NCBI GenBank assembly: GCA_046293075.1
Contig: JBKBPL010000015.1
Coordinates: 1 to 64,000, forward strand
Length of the DNA: 64,000 nucleotides
Source: Ga0077530 sp046293075
GTDB taxonomy: Bacteria; Pseudomonadota; Alphaproteobacteria; Rhizobiales; Hyphomicrobiaceae
Direction of reading: 5' to 3'
Of this stretch, positions 8,074-16,654 are shown one piece after another. The position numbers were made by a program, and so were the translations under genes. The notes under the pieces are model-generated. The model was not told the DNA's origin. It saw only the letters and a program-made list of their open reading frames with translations, and searched no databases. Within the stretch, counting starts at the first letter, position 1; each line of letters begins with the position of its first letter.

Positions 8074-8907
8074 CTAGGCCGCGCATACCGCGCCCGACCC
8101 GGCGCCGGCATGGATCGAAAGATCCTTGATCGTGGCGTGGCGGCCGCTGAGCGCGTTCTCGGGATCCCAGGCGACCTTCACCTGCTCGAAACGGCAGGCG
8201 AGTGCATCGTAGATCATGAGCCGGCCGGCAAGCGTCTCGCCGATGCCGAGGATCTCCTTGAGCGCCTCGGTCGCAAGCAGTGTGCCGACGACGCCGGCGA
8301 CCGCACCGAGGATGCCGATCTCGGCACAGTTGGCGACAGTACCCGGTGGCGGCGCCTCGGGAAAAATGCAGCGGTACGTCGGCCACGGCGTTCCGTCGGG
8401 CCGCTTCTCGTGCGGCTTGAAGGTCGTGATGTAGCCGTCGAAAGCTCCGAGCGCACCGAACACTAGCGTGCGCTTCGCAAGATAGCAGGCATCGGAGACC
8501 AGATAGCGCGTCGCGAAATTGTCCGAGCCGTCGATCACGAGGTCGTAGCTGCCGATCAGATCGAGCGCGTTCTCGGCGGTGATGCGCGTTGCGTGCGTCT
8601 CGACAGTGATGTGCGGGTTGATGCGCCCGATGGCCTCGCGGGCGCTTTCGACCTTGAGCGCGCCGACGCGCGGGGTCTCATGGATGATCTGGCGCTGCAG
8701 GTTATCCAGCGAAACCGTGTCATCATCGACGATGCCGAGCGTGCCGACGCCGGCCGCAGCCAGATACATCGATACCGGCGAGCCAAGGCCGCCGGCGCCG
8801 ATGATCAGCACGCGCGCCGCCTTGAGCTTCTTCTGGCCTTGCCCGCCGACGTCCCTCAGGACGAGGTGGCGCTTATAGCGGGCGATCTCCTCGGGTGTCA
8901 GGGTCAT
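8074..8907 (-). CDS. HesA/MoeB/ThiF-family adenylyltransferase
   Basis: E1-like enzyme that adenylates the C-terminal Gly-Gly of a ubiquitin-fold sulfur carrier (MoaD or ThiS). The 277-residue product has the nucleotide loop VLIIGAGGLGSP (33-44), DDDTVSLDNLQRQ (61-73) and the NCAEIG active-cysteine region (Cys194). Unusually, the structural zinc site is nearly gone: the first CxxC reads TYRC (177-180), and the second pair is replaced by NALSG near 251-255. The start at 8907 is chosen because the ORF extension to 9006 enters the promoter region shared with the divergent E1-alpha gene. MoeB versus ThiF cannot be decided. Confidence 0.85.
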   Translation of the reverse strand: MTLTPEEIARYKRHLVLRDVGGQGQKKLKAARVLIIGAGGLGSPVSMYLAAAGVGTLGIVDDDTVSLDNLQRQIIHETPRVGALKVESAREAIGRINPHITVETHATRITAENALDLIGSYDLVIDGSDNFATRYLVSDACYLAKRTLVFGALGAFDGYITTFKPHEKRPDGTPWPTYRCIFPEAPPPGTVANCAEIGILGAVAGVVGTLLATEALKEILGIGETLAGRLMIYDALACRFEQVKVAWDPENALSGRHATIKDLSIHAGAGSGAVCAA

Positions 8908-9023
8908 GGCCGGATATATAGTCGCTGCGCCCCCACGTGACCAGCTTGGCCCATCGGCTTGCTTTTTGGCGGCCTCTGCCGGATGCTCCCTCGCGGAAAC
9001 GCCCACAATAATGGAGCCCGCAC

Positions 9024-10031
9024 GTGGCCACAGCAGGAGGGACGCCGGCCGCCGCCGGCGACAATCTCAAACGCCTCACCGACCTCTACCGCATGATGGT
9101 GCGCATCCGCACCTTCGAGGAGACGGCGCTCGAAGCCTACAAGGCCGGCGAGATCCCGGGACCGTTGCATGTCTCATTCGGGCAGGAGGCGATCCCGGCA
9201 GGTGTCTGCGCGAGCCTTCGCCATGACGATCGCCTGACATCGAACCACCGAGGCCATGGCCACGCGCTCGCGAAGGGCGCCGATGCGGCGACGATGTACC
9301 TCGAGTTGTACGGGCGCGAGGGCGGCTACTGCCGCGGCAAGGGCGGCTCCATGCACATCGCCGACTTCTCGGTCGGGATGCTCGGGGCGAACGGCGTGGT
9401 CGGTGGCGGCCTCCCGATCGCGGTCGGCGCGGCGCAGGGCCTCAAGTTGCTCAAGTCGGACGCCATCGCCGTGTGCATGTTCGGCGACGGCGCGACGAAC
9501 CGTGGGCCGTTTCTGGAAGCGCTGAACTGGGCCGCGATCTATACACTGCCCGTGCTCTTCGTCTGCGAGGACAACGGCGTGGCCGCCCACACGGAAACGC
9601 GCACCGTGACGGCCGGCGAAGGTCCGGCCGCGCGCGCGAACGCCATCGGCGTGCCGGCAGTGACGATCGACGGCAACGACGTGCTCGCCGTCGAAGAAAC
9701 GGCTGCACGCTTCGTGGCGGAGATCCGTGCCGGGCGCGGCCCGCGCATGGTGCACGCCAAGACGTATCGCTGGAGCGGCCACACTGCGACTGACGCCGCG
9801 GCCTGGCGCGACCCGAAGGAGGTGGAAGCCGCCAAGACACGCTGCCCGATCGCGCGGCTCAAGACCGTGCTCATCGAACGCGGCCTTGCGCCCACCGCAC
9901 TGGATGAAATCAGCAGCGCCGCGCGCGCGGAAATGCAGGCGGGCCGCGCTACGGCACACACCGCGCCGTGGCCGGATATGCGCTCGGCCTTTGAGGATGT
10001 TCAGGACGTGGGGGCTGTGTCATGGCAGTAG
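9024..10031 (+). CDS. TPP-dependent 2-oxoacid dehydrogenase E1, alpha subunit
   Basis: Alpha chain of a two-chain E1 that decarboxylates a 2-oxoacid with thiamine pyrophosphate. The 335-residue product shows SNHRGHGHALAKG (TPP-site His), the Mg-TPP motif starting GDGATNRG and ending CEDN (about 154-188), and the RWSGHTATDAAAWRD loop. The start is a GTG at 9024. It overlaps the beta gene by 10 bases, so the chains are translationally coupled. It resembles acetoin or branched-chain dehydrogenase E1 subunits. No lipoyl E2 or E3 gene is nearby, so substrate and partner are unknown. Confidence 0.88.
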   Translation: MATAGGTPAAAGDNLKRLTDLYRMMVRIRTFEETALEAYKAGEIPGPLHVSFGQEAIPAGVCASLRHDDRLTSNHRGHGHALAKGADAATMYLELYGREGGYCRGKGGSMHIADFSVGMLGANGVVGGGLPIAVGAAQGLKLLKSDAIAVCMFGDGATNRGPFLEALNWAAIYTLPVLFVCEDNGVAAHTETRTVTAGEGPAARANAIGVPAVTIDGNDVLAVEETAARFVAEIRAGRGPRMVHAKTYRWSGHTATDAAAWRDPKEVEAAKTRCPIARLKTVLIERGLAPTALDEISSAARAEMQAGRATAHTAPWPDMRSAFEDVQDVGAVSWQ

Positions 10032-11008
10032 AGGTGGCCGAGGTCACGCTGGTCGAGGCGGGCCGCCTCGCGGTCCTTCAGGAAATGCGTCGCGATCCGA
10101 CTGTGTGGGTGCTCGGCGAGGATGTCGGGCGCGGCGGCCTGTGGGGTCAGTATCGTGGGCTCATCGACGAGTTCGGCCCGGAACGCATCGTCTCGACGCC
10201 AATTTCGGAAGCGACGATCATGGGCGCCGGGCTCGGCGCCGCGCTGGTCGGCACGCGTCCCATCATCGAGATGCGAATCTTCGATTTCGTCATGTGCGCG
10301 ATGGACGAGCTGGTCAACCAGATCGCCAAGGTCCGCTACATGTTCGGCGGACAGGCCAAGCCGGCCGTTGTCGTGCGTATGCCGCATGGCATGTGGCGCA
10401 ACTCCGCCGCCCAGCACAGCCAGATGCTGGAGGCGTGGTTCGCCCACCTGCCGGGCGTCGTCGTCGTCGCGCCCTCGAACGCCGAAGACGAGGCAGGTTT
10501 GCTCGTTGCCGCGATCCGCTCCGATGACCCCGTCCTGTTCTTCGATCCCAAGGATCACTGGCTCGCGACGGGGAAGATCGCCGACGGCGAGATCGCGCCG
10601 ATCCCCTTCGGCAAAGCCCGCCACGCGCGCCACGGCGACGCGCTGACGATCGTCACATGGTCGGCCATCGTCCCAAATGTGCTGGCCGCTGCCGATCGGC
10701 TGGCAGACGAGGGCGTCAGGGTGGATGTCCTCGACCTGCGCACGATCTGGCCGTGGGATCAGGACGCCGTGGCTGCTTCGCTCGCCCGCACAAAGCGATT
10801 GCTTGTCGTGCATGAGGCCGTCGAGGTCGGCGGCTTCGGCGCGGAAGTGATCACCGCAATGATCGACCGGCTCGGGCCGGCGGCGATCAAGGTTGCCAAG
10901 CGCCTCGGCGCGCCCCGTATCCCCATTCCCTTTGCGCCGCCCCTCGAGAACGAGGTGCGCATTACGCCCGAGAAGATCGTCGCCGCCGCCAAGGCCGCCA
11001 TGGCATGA
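10022..11008 (+). CDS. TPP-dependent 2-oxoacid dehydrogenase E1, beta subunit
   Basis: Beta chain partner of the upstream alpha gene, 328 residues. It has the transketolase-like pyrimidine-binding domain (LGEDVGRGGLWGQYRGL, then TPISEATIMGAGLGAALVG with the TPP-activating Glu) and the C-terminal domain (DVLDLRTIWPWDQDAV, HEAVEVGGFGAEV) typical of acetoin/pyruvate dehydrogenase beta chains. Some positions differ from classical PDH-beta, for example MPHGMWRNSAAQHSQMLEAW where the subunit-contact loop usually reads GxxGxHSQ. It overlaps the following gene by 4 bases (ATGA), extending the operon. Confidence 0.88.
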   Translation: MAVEVAEVTLVEAGRLAVLQEMRRDPTVWVLGEDVGRGGLWGQYRGLIDEFGPERIVSTPISEATIMGAGLGAALVGTRPIIEMRIFDFVMCAMDELVNQIAKVRYMFGGQAKPAVVVRMPHGMWRNSAAQHSQMLEAWFAHLPGVVVVAPSNAEDEAGLLVAAIRSDDPVLFFDPKDHWLATGKIADGEIAPIPFGKARHARHGDALTIVTWSAIVPNVLAAADRLADEGVRVDVLDLRTIWPWDQDAVAASLARTKRLLVVHEAVEVGGFGAEVITAMIDRLGPAAIKVAKRLGAPRIPIPFAPPLENEVRITPEKIVAAAKAAMA

Positions 11009-11592
11009 GCATGTACCAGCATCACGTGCTCGCGATCCCCCCGAAGCAGCACGCGGCCATCGCCGATCACATCAGGCACGCGGGGAGCGCTGCGATCGCG
11101 GGCCATGGCGGCCGGCTCTTCGGCATCTGGAAGCCGCTGATCGGCCTAAGCCTCAATCATCTTGTCGTGCTGGCGGAATGGCCCGAGCCCGAGGCTGCCG
11201 TCGCCCACGGCGCGGACATCCTGAATGGCATTGAAGGCGCACGCGTCGAGCTTCGCGATCTTTGGACGGCAACGCTGCGGCCGGCGCCTGGCACACGTCT
11301 CCCGGAGCTGCCTGGCGGCTACTATTCGCATCGCCACTACGACATCGTCGCCGCTTCACTGCCAGCCTTTCTGGAGCATTCAGCCGCCGCCTGGGGCAGC
11401 TTCGAAGGTACGCACGCCTCGCAGGTGATCGGCCTCTGGCAGTCGAGCCACGTCCCCGCGCCGGGCATCATTAGGATGCGCCTCATGGCGTGGTACCAGG
11501 ACATGGCCGCCTGGGAGCGCTCGCGGTACTGGAAAGGTACGTCGGGCGCCGAGATGGCGCCAACGCACAGCTCGGCGCGCGCTAGGCCATGA
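11005..11592 (+). CDS. NIPSNAP-like dimeric alpha/beta-barrel protein
   Basis: 195 residues with no signal peptide. The chain appears to contain two ferredoxin-like units: residues about 1-95 (MYQHHVLAIPPKQHAAIADH through VVLAEWPEPEAA) and about 100-180 (SHRHYDIVAASLPAFLEHSA through GIIRMRLMAWYQDMAAWERS). The alternation of a strand, a helix with an aromatic His/Tyr start, and a second strand ending in W/E-rich helices resembles NIPSNAP/EthD proteins. Its ATG overlaps the E1-beta stop, so it is coupled to the E1 genes and probably acts with them, but its reaction is unknown. Confidence 0.55.
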   Translation: MSMYQHHVLAIPPKQHAAIADHIRHAGSAAIAGHGGRLFGIWKPLIGLSLNHLVVLAEWPEPEAAVAHGADILNGIEGARVELRDLWTATLRPAPGTRLPELPGGYYSHRHYDIVAASLPAFLEHSAAAWGSFEGTHASQVIGLWQSSHVPAPGIIRMRLMAWYQDMAAWERSRYWKGTSGAEMAPTHSSARARP

Positions 11593-11639
11593 CGCTCGAC
11601 AGTGCCATCTCGATCGTCGAACTCGTCCATCGCGGCTGA
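11589..11639 (+). other. Possible 16-codon coupled ORF
   Basis: An ATG overlapping the stop of the NIPSNAP-like gene (ATGA) opens MTLDSAISIVELVHRG and then stops. It may be a remnant of a truncated gene, a tiny leader, or chance. It is recorded because every other junction in this operon is coupled; on its own the support is weak. Confidence 0.2.
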
Positions 11640-11681
11640 CCGCGAAGCATCAAACGACATCGCAACAGGAGGAGCTTCGCC

Positions 11682-12425
11682 ATGCCCCGCGCCGCCCGCA
11701 CCGCGCTCATTACCGGCTCGAACAAGAACATCGGCCGGGCCTGCGCCTTGGCGCTCGCCAAAGGCGGCTTCAACATCGTCATCAATGGCGCGAAGGACCG
11801 CGCGGCAGCCCAATCCGTCGCACGTGAGGTTGAGGCCCTCGGCGTCGAGGCGCTGGTGGCCATGGGCGACGTCGGCCAGCGCGAGGACTGCGCGCGGATT
11901 GCCAACGAGGCGCTCGCCCGCTTCGGCACGATCGATGCGCTGCTCAACAACGCCGCCATCCGTCCGGACGGCAGGTTCCTCGAGATGAGCGAAGCGGACT
12001 TCGACCGCGTCATCGATACGGACTACAAGGCCGCCTACTGGCTCTCCCGCGCCGCGCTGCCCGGCATGCTGGAAAAGGGATGGGGCCGCATCATCAACTT
12101 CGCCGGCATGAACGCCATCCACGGCTACAACGGCCGCGCCGCGGTCTCCGTCGCCAAGCACGCCGCGTGGGGGCTCACCAAGGCGCTTGCCAAGGAATTC
12201 GGCGCCAAGGGCATCACCGTCAACATCATCTCGCCGGGCCCGATCATGGGGGAGGCGCAGGACCCGCATATGGCCGCCCACATCGCGCCGATGGCCGCAC
12301 GCGTGCCAGCTGGCCGGCTCGGCACGCCGGACGAGGTAGCGGCCATGGCGGCCCTGCTGGCCACGGACGCGGGGGCCTTCATCAATGGCCAGCTCTTGCA
12401 GGTAAACGGCGGCGCCGAGACCTGA
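11682..12425 (+). CDS. SDR-fold protein with degenerate catalytic tetrad
   Basis: 247-residue Rossmann protein of the short-chain dehydrogenase/reductase superfamily by length, fold pattern and motifs: cofactor loop TGSNKNIGRA (11-20), NNAAI, and C-terminal GRLGTPDEVA and NGQLLQVNGG. Compared with FabG-type enzymes the active site is lost: catalytic Asn becomes Asp (IDTDYKA), Ser becomes Gly (NFAGMNAI) and the YxxxK Tyr becomes Val (AVSVAK), leaving only the Lys. A strong ribosome site (AGGAGG) precedes the ATG. It ends the E1 operon. It may bind a nucleotide or ligand, or use another chemistry, rather than act as a normal reductase. Confidence 0.85.
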   Translation: MPRAARTALITGSNKNIGRACALALAKGGFNIVINGAKDRAAAQSVAREVEALGVEALVAMGDVGQREDCARIANEALARFGTIDALLNNAAIRPDGRFLEMSEADFDRVIDTDYKAAYWLSRAALPGMLEKGWGRIINFAGMNAIHGYNGRAAVSVAKHAAWGLTKALAKEFGAKGITVNIISPGPIMGEAQDPHMAAHIAPMAARVPAGRLGTPDEVAAMAALLATDAGAFINGQLLQVNGGAET

Positions 12426-12516
12426 GCTCGGCGGGCAGGGCGACGCGCTTACCCCGCGGGCGAACCTGTGCTAAGGGGGCGCCAACCTGCAACGCTCAGT
12501 TCACGAGAGCGGCCCC

Positions 12517-13962
12517 ATGACCGAACCCGCGCGCGCTTCCGACCGCAAGGTCGTGACGCGCTTCGCCCCCTCCCCGACGGGACTGCTGCACATCGGCGGC
12601 GCCCGCACGGCGCTGTTCAACTGGCTCTATGCCAGGCACACGGGCGGCACCTTCCTCCTCCGCATCGAGGATACGGACCGCGAACGCTCGAAGCCCGAGC
12701 ATGTGGCGGCGATCATCAACGGCCTCAAGTGGCTGGAGCTGAACTGGGACGGCGAACCGATCTCCCAGTTCGCGCGTGTCGACCGCCATCGCGAGGTCGC
12801 GCTCGACCTGCTCGCCTCGGGCCGCGCCTATAATTGCTACCTGACGCCCGACGAACTCGCGGCCATGCGCGAGAAGGCCAAGGCCGAGGGCCGCCCACAG
12901 GTGATCGAGAGCCCGTGGCGCGACCGCGATCCCAAGGAGGCCCCGGCCGGAACCAAGCCTTCGGTACGCCTCAGGACACGGCGAGATGGCGAAACGGTCG
13001 TCGACGACCGCGTGCAAGGCCGGGTCGTGGTCCCCAACAAGGACCTGGACGATCTCATCATCCTGCGCTCGGACGGCACGCCGACGTACAATTTTGCCGT
13101 CGTCGTTGACGACCACGACATGGGCATCACGCACGTCATCCGCGGGGTCGATCACCTGACCAATGCGGCCCGCCAGACCCAGATCTACGGGGCTCTCGGC
13201 TGGGACGTTCCGGTATTTGCGCATGTGCCGCTGATCCACGGCCCCGATGGCGCAAAGCTCTCCAAGCGCCACGGTGCCGAGGCGACCGACGCCTACCGCG
13301 CCATGGGCTATCTCCCCGAGGCCATGCGCAACTACCTCGTCCGTCTCGGCTGGAGCCACGGCGATGACGAGATCATGTCGACCGAGCAGCTCATCGCGTG
13401 GTTCGACCTCGATGGGATCGGCCGCTCGCCGGCGCGCTTCGATTTTGCCAAGCTCGCCGACCTCAATGGCCACTACATCCGCAAGGCAAGCGACGAGGCG
13501 TTGGTCAGGCGTCTGCAGGAGTTTCTCGAGGTCGCCGAGGGCGGGGCCGAGAAACTCGCCTGGCTCGACCGTGACGGGGGATGGGACAAGCTGCGGATCG
13601 CCCTGCCGGGCCTCAAGGAACGCGCCAAGACGCTTGTCGAGCTTATCGACGGCGCCGCCTTCCTGTTCATCGAGCGGCCCGTCAGCCTGGACGAGAAGGC
13701 CGCCAGACTGATCGACGCCGATGCCAAGGCCACCCTCGCCGCCCTCATACCGCGCCTCGAGGCCGCCCCGGAATGGACAGCTGCCGCTCTCGAAGCTGAG
13801 GTTCGTTCATTTGCCGAAGCGAGTGGCGCGAAACTCGGTAAAATCGCGCAACCCTTGCGCGCGGCGCTCACGGGACGGAGCATTTCGCCACCCGTTTTCG
13901 ACGTTATGCACGCGCTTGGCCGGGAGGAATCCCTCGCCCGCTTGAAGGACTTGGCGCATTGA
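12517..13962 (+). CDS. gltX: Glutamyl-tRNA synthetase
   Basis: Charges tRNA-Glu, and in many Alphaproteobacteria also tRNA-Gln for later amidation. The 481-residue class I synthetase has the HIGH-type motif in SPTGLLHIGGARTALFNWLY (near 17-40), the KMSKS-type motif KLSKRHG (from about residue 247), and the helical anticodon-binding C-terminus. The ATG at 12517 gives the standard N-terminus. It precedes gltA on the same strand, a common order in Hyphomicrobiales, with 130 bases between them that likely hold the gltA promoter. Confidence 0.95.
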   Translation: MTEPARASDRKVVTRFAPSPTGLLHIGGARTALFNWLYARHTGGTFLLRIEDTDRERSKPEHVAAIINGLKWLELNWDGEPISQFARVDRHREVALDLLASGRAYNCYLTPDELAAMREKAKAEGRPQVIESPWRDRDPKEAPAGTKPSVRLRTRRDGETVVDDRVQGRVVVPNKDLDDLIILRSDGTPTYNFAVVVDDHDMGITHVIRGVDHLTNAARQTQIYGALGWDVPVFAHVPLIHGPDGAKLSKRHGAEATDAYRAMGYLPEAMRNYLVRLGWSHGDDEIMSTEQLIAWFDLDGIGRSPARFDFAKLADLNGHYIRKASDEALVRRLQEFLEVAEGGAEKLAWLDRDGGWDKLRIALPGLKERAKTLVELIDGAAFLFIERPVSLDEKAARLIDADAKATLAALIPRLEAAPEWTAAALEAEVRSFAEASGAKLGKIAQPLRAALTGRSISPPVFDVMHALGREESLARLKDLAH

Positions 13963-13992
13963 CTGCTCTCCGTCTTTTGATGCATCGCACCG

Positions 13993-14019
13993 TTGCCGCT
14001 TCCAGATGTATCGTATATT
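13993..14019 (+). promoter_or_regulatory. Candidate gltA promoter
   Basis: TTGCCG (13993-13998) and TATATT (14014-14019) are separated by 15 bases, 74 bases before the gltA ATG. The -10 is good, the spacing is slightly short. The octamer TGCATCGC occurs on both sides (13981-13988 and 14035-14042), possibly a regulator half-site pair. Confidence 0.3.
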
Positions 14020-14092
14020 CGCGGCGTGATATGGTGCATCGCGGTAGCGGTTCCGCAATGCAGTAGAAGCTGGTCGATCGAAGGGGCATCTC

Positions 14093-15412
14093 ATGAACGT
14101 ACACGATGGGTCCAAGGCACCCGATGGCGACCGGACGGCATCGCTACTGATCAACAATAAGCAGGTCAAAATGCCGGTGCGGTCGGGTTCGATTGGTCCG
14201 GACGTCATCGACGTCGGCCGTCTCTACCGTGAATCGGGCTGCTTCACCTACGATCCCGGCTTCACCTCCACGGCGAACTGCTCGTCTAAGATCACCTACA
14301 TCGACGGCGAGGAGGGTGTCCTGCTCTATCGCGGCTACCCGATCGATCAGCTTGCCAAGTCGTCGAATTTCCTCGAGGTCTGCTACCTGCTGCTGCACGG
14401 TGAGCTGCCGAACGCCGCACAATACAAGGAATTCGACCGCAACATCACGCGCCACACGATGGTGCATGAGCAGATGATCCGGTTCTATTCGGGCTTCCGT
14501 CGCGACGCGCACCCGATGGCCATCATGTGCGGCGTCGTCGGCGCGCTCTCCGCCTTCTATCACGACAGCACCGACATCCACGATCCGCAGCACCGCATCA
14601 TTGCGAGCCACCGCATGATCGCGAAGATGCCGACGATCGCTGCGATGGCCTTCAAGTACTCGATCGGCCAGCCCTTCATCTACCCGCGCAACGATCTCGA
14701 GTTCGCCTCCAACTTCCTGCAGATGTGCTTTGCGGTCCCGTGCGAGCCCTACGTCGTTGATCCCGTCGTCGCGAGGGCGCTCGATCGCATCATGATCCTG
14801 CACGCGGACCACGAGCAGAATGCCTCGACATCGACCGTCCGCCTCGCGGGCTCGTCGGGCGCCAACCCGTTCGCCTGCATCGCCGCCGGCATCGCCTGCC
14901 TGTGGGGTCCGGCCCACGGCGGTGCCAACGAGGCCGCGCTCAAGATGCTCGAGGAGATCGGCTCTGTCGACAGGATCCCCGAGTTCGTCAAGCGCGTGAA
15001 GGACAAGAGCGAGGGCGTGCGCCTCATGGGCTTCGGCCACCGGGTCTATAAGAACTACGACCCGCGCGCGAAGGTCATGCAGGAGACCTGCCACGAGGTC
15101 CTCGACAAGCTCGGCATCCGCGAGGAGCCGTTGCTCAAGGTCGCCATGGAACTCGAGCGCATCGCGTTGCAGGACGACTACTTCATCGAGAAGAAGCTTT
15201 ATCCGAACGTCGACTTCTATTCCGGCATCGTGCTGCGCGCGATCGGCTTCCCGGTCTCCATGTTCACGCCACTCTTCGCCGTCTCGCGCACGGTCGGCTG
15301 GATCGCGCAGTGGAAGGAGATGATCGAGGATCCCGAGCAGAAGATCGGTCGTCCGCGCCAGCTCTACGTCGGCCCGACGCAGCGCGACTACGTCGCCATG
15401 GACATGCGCTGA
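14093..15412 (+). CDS. gltA: Citrate synthase
   Basis: Condenses acetyl-CoA and oxaloacetate in the TCA cycle. The 439-residue product is the large Gram-negative (hexameric, NADH-sensitive) type. It carries the ILHADHEQNASTSTVRLAGS block, the GPAHGGANEAALKML active-site His segment and MGFGHRVYKNYDPRA with the second His, plus the catalytic Asp region NVDFYSGIVLRAIGFP. GAAGGGG lies 8 bases before the ATG. It is followed by a strong intrinsic terminator and is convergent with the lpx block. Confidence 0.96.
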   Translation: MNVHDGSKAPDGDRTASLLINNKQVKMPVRSGSIGPDVIDVGRLYRESGCFTYDPGFTSTANCSSKITYIDGEEGVLLYRGYPIDQLAKSSNFLEVCYLLLHGELPNAAQYKEFDRNITRHTMVHEQMIRFYSGFRRDAHPMAIMCGVVGALSAFYHDSTDIHDPQHRIIASHRMIAKMPTIAAMAFKYSIGQPFIYPRNDLEFASNFLQMCFAVPCEPYVVDPVVARALDRIMILHADHEQNASTSTVRLAGSSGANPFACIAAGIACLWGPAHGGANEAALKMLEEIGSVDRIPEFVKRVKDKSEGVRLMGFGHRVYKNYDPRAKVMQETCHEVLDKLGIREEPLLKVAMELERIALQDDYFIEKKLYPNVDFYSGIVLRAIGFPVSMFTPLFAVSRTVGWIAQWKEMIEDPEQKIGRPRQLYVGPTQRDYVAMDMR

Positions 15413-15438
15413 GCCGAGCCAGGGAGCAGTTTTCAAGG

Positions 15439-15469
15439 GGCCATCGACCCGCACGGTCGATGGCCTTTT
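15439..15469 (+). terminator. Rho-independent terminator of gltA
   Basis: GGCCATCGACC and GGTCGATGGCC form a perfect 11-base stem with a 5-base loop, followed by TTTT at 15466-15469. It starts 26 bases after the gltA stop. Because an A-run also precedes the stem region on the other strand only weakly, it may act less efficiently for lpxB, which ends at 15482 on the minus strand. Confidence 0.85.
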
Positions 15470-15481
15470 GCCATCCGGATC

Positions 15482-16654
15482 TCAGCGCTCGGCGTGCGCC
15501 AGTACACGCAGTGCAGCCGCAATGGCGGGCGGCGTCCCGGTCGACATGGCGTCCGGAACGCGCGCGAGTGCCTGGAGCTGGACGGTCCGTTCTGGTGAGT
15601 CCTTGAGAAGGACCGCCAAAGCGGGGGCCAGCTCCTCGGGCACGCAGGATTCCTGCATGAGCTCCGGGAAGGCACGCTCGCCGAGCACGAGATTGGCAAG
15701 CGCGAAATGAGGCGGCTGGACGAGCCTGCGAAACAGCAGTGCCAGACGATCGACGCGGTAAGCGACGACCATCGGGCAACCGGCAAGCGCAAGTTCCAGC
15801 GTCACCGTGCCCGAGGCCGCCAGCGCCGCACGCGCGAGCTTGAAGGCACGAAACTTGTCCGCCTCGTCATCAATCACGCGTGTCGGAAACGGCCAGTGCC
15901 TGACGCGCTCCGCCACGAGCTCGCGCACATTCTCGACGGTCGGCACGATCACGTCGAGCCGGTGGCCGGTCGCCCGCAGCGCGCTCAACGTCGCGGTGAA
16001 CGGCCCCCAGAGCCGCGTGATCTCGCTGCGACGGCTGCCGGGGAGCACGAGCAGCAACGGTCGCGCATCGGTGAGGCCGAGCCGATCCTTGAGCCCGTGC
16101 GGATCGAGCGCGTCGATCCAGTGGCGGCGCTCGATCAGCGGATGGCCGACGTACGTGCAGGGCGGTCCGCCGAGACGGGCGTGCACCTCCGGCTCGAAGG
16201 GCAGAAGTGCCAGTACCTCGTCGATGTATGCCCGCATATGCGCCGCGCGCCACGAGCGCCACGCCCATACACTCGGCGAGACATAGTCGACGATGGGGAG
16301 GTCGGGCCGGGCCTTGCGGATGCGGCGCGCGACGCGGTGGGTGAACTCCGGCGCGTCGATGATCGCGACCACATCCGGGGCGCTTTCGATGGCAGCACGC
16401 GCCGTCTCGCGAATACGGCGGAGAAGCTGCGGCAGATGCTCGATGATGGCGGCCGGCCCCATGACGGCGATGTCGCTCATGGGAAAGAGCGAGGTGAGCC
16501 CGGCCGCCGCCATCCGCGGTCCACCGACGCCGGTGAACGAGACCCCCGGCCTGAGCGCCGAAAGCGCCATCATCAGCCGTGCGCCGAGCGCATCACCCGA
16601 GTGCTCGCCGGCGACGAGAAAGATGCGGAGCGGACGGGCCGGCATCGGGCTCAT
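15482..16654 (-). CDS. lpxB: Lipid-A-disaccharide synthase
   Basis: Joins UDP-2,3-diacylglucosamine and 2,3-diacylglucosamine-1-phosphate to form the lipid A disaccharide at the inner membrane. The 390-residue GT19 enzyme shows FLVAGEHSGDALGARLM (near 12-28), FTGVGGPRMAAAGL, DAPEFTHRVAR, and the C-terminal nucleotide site LVLPGSRRSEI and ASGTVTLELALAGCPMVV. Its ATG overlaps the lpxI stop by 4 bases. It is the last gene of the envelope block on this strand. Confidence 0.95.
   Translation of the reverse strand: MSPMPARPLRIFLVAGEHSGDALGARLMMALSALRPGVSFTGVGGPRMAAAGLTSLFPMSDIAVMGPAAIIEHLPQLLRRIRETARAAIESAPDVVAIIDAPEFTHRVARRIRKARPDLPIVDYVSPSVWAWRSWRAAHMRAYIDEVLALLPFEPEVHARLGGPPCTYVGHPLIERRHWIDALDPHGLKDRLGLTDARPLLLVLPGSRRSEITRLWGPFTATLSALRATGHRLDVIVPTVENVRELVAERVRHWPFPTRVIDDEADKFRAFKLARAALAASGTVTLELALAGCPMVVAYRVDRLALLFRRLVQPPHFALANLVLGERAFPELMQESCVPEELAPALAVLLKDSPERTVQLQALARVPDAMSTGTPPAIAAALRVLAHAER

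Noticed and set aside
11682..12425. Calling this gene fabG (3-oxoacyl-ACP reductase)
   Set aside because: Three of the four catalytic tetrad residues are replaced, so a normal reductase name would mislead.
14144..15454. 436-codon minus-strand ORF
   Set aside because: Antisense to gltA, with the Asp/His/Leu/Val-rich composition of a shadow frame and no family motif.
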